Source: Ehretia macrophylla (taxonomy: Eukaryota; Streptophyta; Magnoliopsida; Boraginales; Ehretiaceae). Taken from it: a stretch of DNA of 64,000 nucleotides. Shown one piece after another: positions 59,836 to 64,000 of the stretch. The stretch spans positions 114,204,325-114,268,324 of the forward strand of contig CM075764.1 in the NCBI GenBank assembly GCA_037974665.1, written 5' to 3'. Position numbers and translations under genes: made by a program. Under the pieces are notes generated by a model. It was not told the DNA's origin, ran no database searches, and saw nothing but the letters and a program-made list of their open reading frames with translations. Position 1 is the first letter of the stretch. Each line of letters opens with the position of its first letter.

Positions 59836-60493
59836 TATTGAGGCTCTTAAGTGCTTATGTGATTATGTGATTAATTTGTTTATGTGATTGATACTTAAGT
59901 GATTTATGTGTTTATGTGAATTGTTGCTTATTTGATAATAATTGTCTATAACCTGTTTACGTGCTATAACATGTGCTAACTCTTTGATTAGTAGAATGGC
60001 CGGTAGACCAAGGACCAGAGGTAGGCCCGAGGTAGTAGATGAGACTCCTGGTAATGCGGCACCGGGCCGTGATAGGGGTGATGATCATTTGGGGGCAGCT
60101 ATGGATAGGATTGCTGAGTTAATGGCCGGACAGGCCCAGTTGATAGCAGGGCAGGCTTGGCAGGCTCAGTTGTTGAATGTGCAAGGTGGAAACCACGGGC
60201 GTGGTACCCTAAAAGAGTTCTTAGGGTATCATCCACCTAGATTTCAGAGGGAACCCGATGATCAGAAGGCTGAAGCGTGGATTAATAAGCTGGAGAAGAT
60301 TTATGATCCTCTTGATTATACCGATAAGCAGAAGGTCTCCTTTGCCGTGTACTTGCTGGATGATGAGGCAAAAGAATGGTGGCGCACGGTGAGAACTAGC
60401 TGGGCGACTCAGGGTATTCCGTATGTTTGGGGTACCTTTCTGTTAGCTTTTCGGGCAAAGTATGTCCCGAGGATCGCGAGGGAGCGGAATATG
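59836..60493 (+). pseudogene. gag: gag fragment of a different Ty3/gypsy element
   Basis: From ATG at 59996 (MAGRPRTRG) the frame shows a gag domain: LKEFLGYHPPRF, AEAWINKLEKIYDPLDYTDKQKV, DDEAKEWWRTV and a ...FRAKYVPRIARERNML segment, where the similarity stops near 60493. The rest of gag and all of pol are missing. About 150 bp of T-rich leader with TTTATGTGATT-like repeats precede it, ending in GATTAGTAG before the ATG. It is clearly distinct in sequence from the other two gag genes and lies head to head with the second element. Confidence 0.8.
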
Positions 60494-62441
60494 CTTAATT
60501 TACCCTTAATACAAATAGGACAAATTTCTTTGTGGTTAACATGATTTTGACTTGCTGCACTAAATTTCTCTTTTAAGGAAACAACGCTTAAACAAGTATC
60601 AGCTTCTCCTATTGGGAAACTTTTAAAAAAATGTCTATAACATTTGTGAACGCTCAAAATTCACAATTAAAATTACAAATGACAAATCGTCTTTCGATAT
60701 CTTTTGAAATAGGTCCCTGATAGGTCACTAGATCCAAGGATGATAGTCATAGACAACGTAAGGGCTGGTATACTGAGGGTAGAATTGCGTGTATAAGCTA
60801 CAATGCATTCCTCCACGGCGCCCTTCTCCTACTGCGTATAGTCCATATTTCGAAATATGCATGGAGCCATAACTTTATGTAATAGAGAAATCTGAGTCGA
60901 TAACATGCCCGTCAGTCTGGGCCATACCTTGCTAGAATTCGGTGATCAATCTCTTAATTAGGCTGCATGGTCTTGACTATCCGCAACCCTTGTCTCTTGG
61001 GTCATGTCAAGCTACCTTATGTGCGTCAACATATCCACCTGCCATGGGCTTGAGCCGTCCCTTGGGATTGGAGCCTAGACCCATGAACTATTAGGGCTTC
61101 AGCTACTGCATCATATGGGGGACTAACGTGGGTCTAGCCCAGCTTAGGTTCACTACATGGCCACATAATTTGGGCCCATGGGTTAGACAGTCGAACAATT
61201 CGAATGATGAAAAAGTTTAATCAAGGTGTATCTTTCAATTACTAAAGCATCAAATTAAAGATGAAAAAGTTTAATCAAGGTCATCATTTTCATAACTCGC
61301 AACTAAATCTAGTTGCACTAAGTTGGGATTTGCGATAGACAAATATGATTAAAAAAGAATTAAACCTGTTTGAAAGTTAAATTTTAGCCAAATCTTGTTC
61401 ACACTCTCACATGCACCACAAAAAAGACGAAATTTGAAAACATTACTCCTCTTAAATTTACAAGACTCGAACCTTAGTGCAATATTCATATCGCTTCATT
61501 AAGACAAACATTAGATTTCAAGAGAGGGATAGTTAGTGTTTGGTTCAAATTAGATTTCGAGATGATTTCTTTTATGTATAAAGTATTCTTTTTATGACCT
61601 TTTCAGGTCAATATGGTTTTGTACGATAGAAGAGACTTCATGTTTTCTTGTCTACATAATAAAAACTGAGTCCTGACTTTTAAATATTGATTTTGACCTG
61701 AGCTTAATTATTGATAAATTGACAAATGAAAACAAAGATTAGCCATGACAATGCCTAATATGCCAACGTCAAGACTAGCAATAGAGTCTTACCACGTTTG
61801 GGGAGAGTACTCAACTTGCTTAAGAAAGAAGTTTTGTACTAAATCTTGAATGTGGCGCCTTTCGGCTTTGAAACGCGTCCTTCCATCTGAATGTCCGGGT
61901 ATCCACCCAATGTATTCGCACAACATTTATGTAAGAAAATAAACATCAGGACATGATTTTGCGTATAGCAGAGTCTGTACATGGATACAGATACATAAAT
62001 GTGCATCTTCAAAGCCAACCTGGCACTATTCCATGATGGTATATAAAACCAGTTTAACAATAGCTAGAATATATGAAAATGTAAGAGTAAGAACCTAAAA
62101 CAGCGAAGTAATCGACAAAATTTAAGGCGGTAAACTAGTATATTATAGTTCTTCCTCAATTGTCAAATTTGTCTACTAGCTCTCGGCTAATATGATAATA
62201 AACACTATATATCAAGAGAGATCAAAGATATCTTATAAAAAGTGAGAAATGACATCCATTAAAACAAAAAATTTACGTACTCATGCTTTTAAATCATTCA
62301 TTGAACTGGAAGCATTACATTTTTTGAACTGCAATTCTAGCTGAGATGTCTATGACCAAAGGCTTCCAAGCAGAATGTATGCAAATATATAATATCATCA
62401 ACTTTCATCTAAATATAAGACTACCATAAACCATTTTCACC
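60494..62441. other. No recognised gene; low-copy or degenerate repeat DNA
   Basis: I find no conserved protein in this stretch. A minus-strand frame around 60500-60657 (FFKSFPIGEADTC, KEICPICIKG) and another at 61839-62060 look faintly coding but match nothing I know, so I do not call them genes. The GC-richer part 60720-61200 ends abruptly at AT-rich DNA. Confidence 0.5.
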
Positions 62442-62652
62442 TTACATTAGATTTGATACCAAAGGAATTTCATTTTGTACTTCTGATTGATACACGACTT
62501 GAAATATATACACAGTAACTAAGATCCCTGATTCCGCTTCAAGTAAAGCTAGTTTATACTCCTCCTCCTTTAGGATAAGATCGTCCTTGGTGCTTTTTTC
62601 TTTGCTTTGAGATAGACTGACTATCAATTTCTTTCTCTTACGTAAATCATTA
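62442..62652 (-). other. Probable 3' flank of the acetyltransferase gene, with an open frame
   Basis: Immediately downstream of the GNAT stop codon on the same strand, a different frame stays open to 62442 (about 80 codons counted from an ATG at 62687 inside the GNAT gene) with a charged stretch (DDLILKEEEYKLALLEAE). No family is recognised. It is most simply 3' untranslated sequence. Confidence 0.3.
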
Positions 62653-63240
62653 TTAATCGAATATAAAATAGTTAACAAGGGGATCACTGGAAAGGAGACT
62701 AAACATCACCATGTCTTTTGGATCTCCTTTAACAAGACAATACTTCCTTAGAACACCTTCCCTTACAAAACCTGCCTTCTCCAACACCCTTTGTGAAGCT
62801 GGATTCTCAACAACCACCAAAGCTTCGAGTCTCTCTAAACCCGACCATTCGATAAATATACTCGAAGCCACCATTTGAACAGCCTTGGTAGCAATTCCTT
62901 TACCCCAATACTTGGACGCAACAACATAGCCGAGTTCACCCCTACGATTATCATTCCCCTGACATGGTGTTATCGAAATGGCGCCAACGGGCTTGTCTTT
63001 TAGACATATTGCTCTGTACCAATGATGAGGTATGACAGAATTGACAATGTAGTTCATCGCAGCCTCTTTGGAGGTGAAGGTGTCCCAACTACACCATCTA
63101 CTTACTTTGTCATCTGTAAGTAACTCCATGAAATCATTGATATCAGAGAGATCCAATAGCCGAAGGGTCACATTTGAATTGTCACCTTCTACTTCCTTGG
63201 AGTCTACATCCATCTGATCTTCCTTGACTTGTGATTGCAT
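62653..63240 (-). CDS. GNAT-family N-acetyltransferase (RimJ/RimL-like), 195 residues
   Basis: Predicted to transfer an acetyl group from acetyl-CoA to an amine; the substrate is unknown. Residues 24-30 (VTLRLLD) start the fold. WCSWDTFTSKEAAMNYI (50-66) and YRAICLKDKPVGAISITP (75-92) follow. The acetyl-CoA loop is GYVVASKYWGKGIATKA (104-120), and LEALVVVENPASQRVLEKAGFVREGVLRKY (138-167) is typical of this plant family. Length and single-exon structure fit Arabidopsis relatives. I chose the ATG at 63240 (MQSQ); the ATG at 63213 (MDVD) is an alternative. The open frame extends to 63351, but that part looks non-conserved, and TTGTTGGACAG just before 63240 could be a splice acceptor. The last seven residues (VNYFIFD) are unlike the family end. 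No signal peptide or membrane segment is seen. Confidence 0.88.
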   Translation of the reverse strand: MQSQVKEDQMDVDSKEVEGDNSNVTLRLLDLSDINDFMELLTDDKVSRWCSWDTFTSKEAAMNYIVNSVIPHHWYRAICLKDKPVGAISITPCQGNDNRRGELGYVVASKYWGKGIATKAVQMVASSIFIEWSGLERLEALVVVENPASQRVLEKAGFVREGVLRKYCLVKGDPKDMVMFSLLSSDPLVNYFIFD

Positions 63241-64000
63241 CTGTCCAACAAAAATATGATTGTGAATATTTGAATGAAGTAATTGCTTTGAGAACTTATT
63301 AGGCAATACAATGTGGCTATGCAAACTATATATCAACATAATGAGATGCACCTAGAACATATGTATAGAACTGTGAGGGTGAATTATGATCAGCAATTGG
63401 CATCACTTGGTCATCAAGGTTTGAATATAACACGTGGACCACAAAAGCAAGATAACAACTGGCTTAGCAACTTCTTTTGACAACCTTTTCTGATTTTCAA
63501 CCTGTAGCTTACTATGTTTGCAAATGGGTGGGAGCCAATATCTAGGGGTTAGCGGGTAGATTCATATAGTGAGGGAGTAAAAGCAATCCAATATAATGAT
63601 TTTTTTTATACCAAAAATATCATTTTTTTTAGTTAAAAGTGTCCACAAGCACACCCTCAAGAACATGTGACTCTGCCACTAAATTACAAGGATATTTCCC
63701 TAGATTTGCATAGCTAATTTTGACATGGTTTATAGATTTTGTTGGGCCACCAATTAAACCTTATCTCATTCTACATATACAAGGGGGATGCTGGAGATAT
63801 TTATTACCACCAACCATCGGCGTTACATCTCGTATCCAGGTTAATAAGCACTACCGAGCCTCAAAAAATAACTTTCTTGGTACTCAAATATTTAAATCCA
63901 TTTGCCAAAAAGGCAATTAATTGAGTTATTACACAATATCCTGACACCAAATTATATAAAGTGGCCATCAATATCATGGTTGTCCACAATCTCCCCTACT
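63241..64000. other. Upstream region of the acetyltransferase gene, no gene recognised
   Basis: AT-rich DNA with only short, unremarkable frames. It should contain the promoter of the minus-strand GNAT gene. Confidence 0.5.
63327..63333 (-). promoter_or_regulatory. Possible TATA box of the acetyltransferase gene
   Basis: On the minus strand GATATATAG lies about 90 bp upstream of the ATG at 63240, which would leave a leader of roughly 55-60 bases. AT-rich surroundings make chance matches common. Confidence 0.3.

Noticed and set aside
60409-60657. Minus-strand frame containing KEICPICIKG
   Set aside because: Partly antisense to the gag fragment. The remainder has no recognised homology, so it is left unannotated.
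61839-62060. Minus-strand 73-codon frame
   Set aside because: No family recognised, no start or splice context that stands out. It could be an exon remnant but cannot be supported.

Overview
This is nuclear DNA of a flowering plant, probably a eudicot. Three things point that way: a tandem 5S rRNA array of plant type (all gene copies on the + strand), Ty3/gypsy chromovirus retrotransposons of the Tekay/Del kind, and a plant-type GNAT acetyltransferase gene. The species cannot be told from the sequence. The window is mostly repeats, and only one ordinary gene is recognisable.

Layout. (1) 1-1832: AT-rich DNA ending in the right end of a CACTA (En/Spm) DNA transposon, with subterminal repeats from 1257 and a terminal motif at 1821-1832. 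(2) 1833-19168: 26 copies of a ~680 bp unit, each a ~120 bp 5S rRNA gene plus a ~560 bp spacer. (3) 19169-31183: a complete but dead Tekay-like retrotransposon with ~3.6 kb LTRs, inserted into one 5S spacer. (4) 31184-53077: the same array continues for another 32 copies. (5) 53078-~59835: a second, inverted and 5'-truncated element of the same family that closes the array. (6) ~59836-60493: a gag fragment of a different Ty3/gypsy element, head to head with the second one. (7) 60494-64000: low-copy DNA carrying the GNAT gene on the minus strand (62653-63240).

The 58 5S copies are strongly decayed. None that I read matches the array consensus. The best three (copies 27, 51, 55) each have three substitutions, and typical copies have 6-11. 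Changes concentrate at the CpG dinucleotides of the gene, as expected for a methylated, silent block that is poorly homogenised. Local homogenisation is still visible: units 36-44 repeat as a three-unit (~2.04 kb) higher-order repeat, and other variant combinations recur two to nine units apart. The two retrotransposons carry about a dozen and about ten in-frame stops, many of them C-to-T or G-to-A changes, so the region looks like a heterochromatic edge of a 5S locus.

The points most worth a second look are: the CpG-driven decay and higher-order structure of the 5S array; transposons at both visible edges of the array; very uneven divergence between the two LTRs of the first element; and a 20-codon acidic reading frame inside the LTRs whose differences between elements are mostly synonymous.
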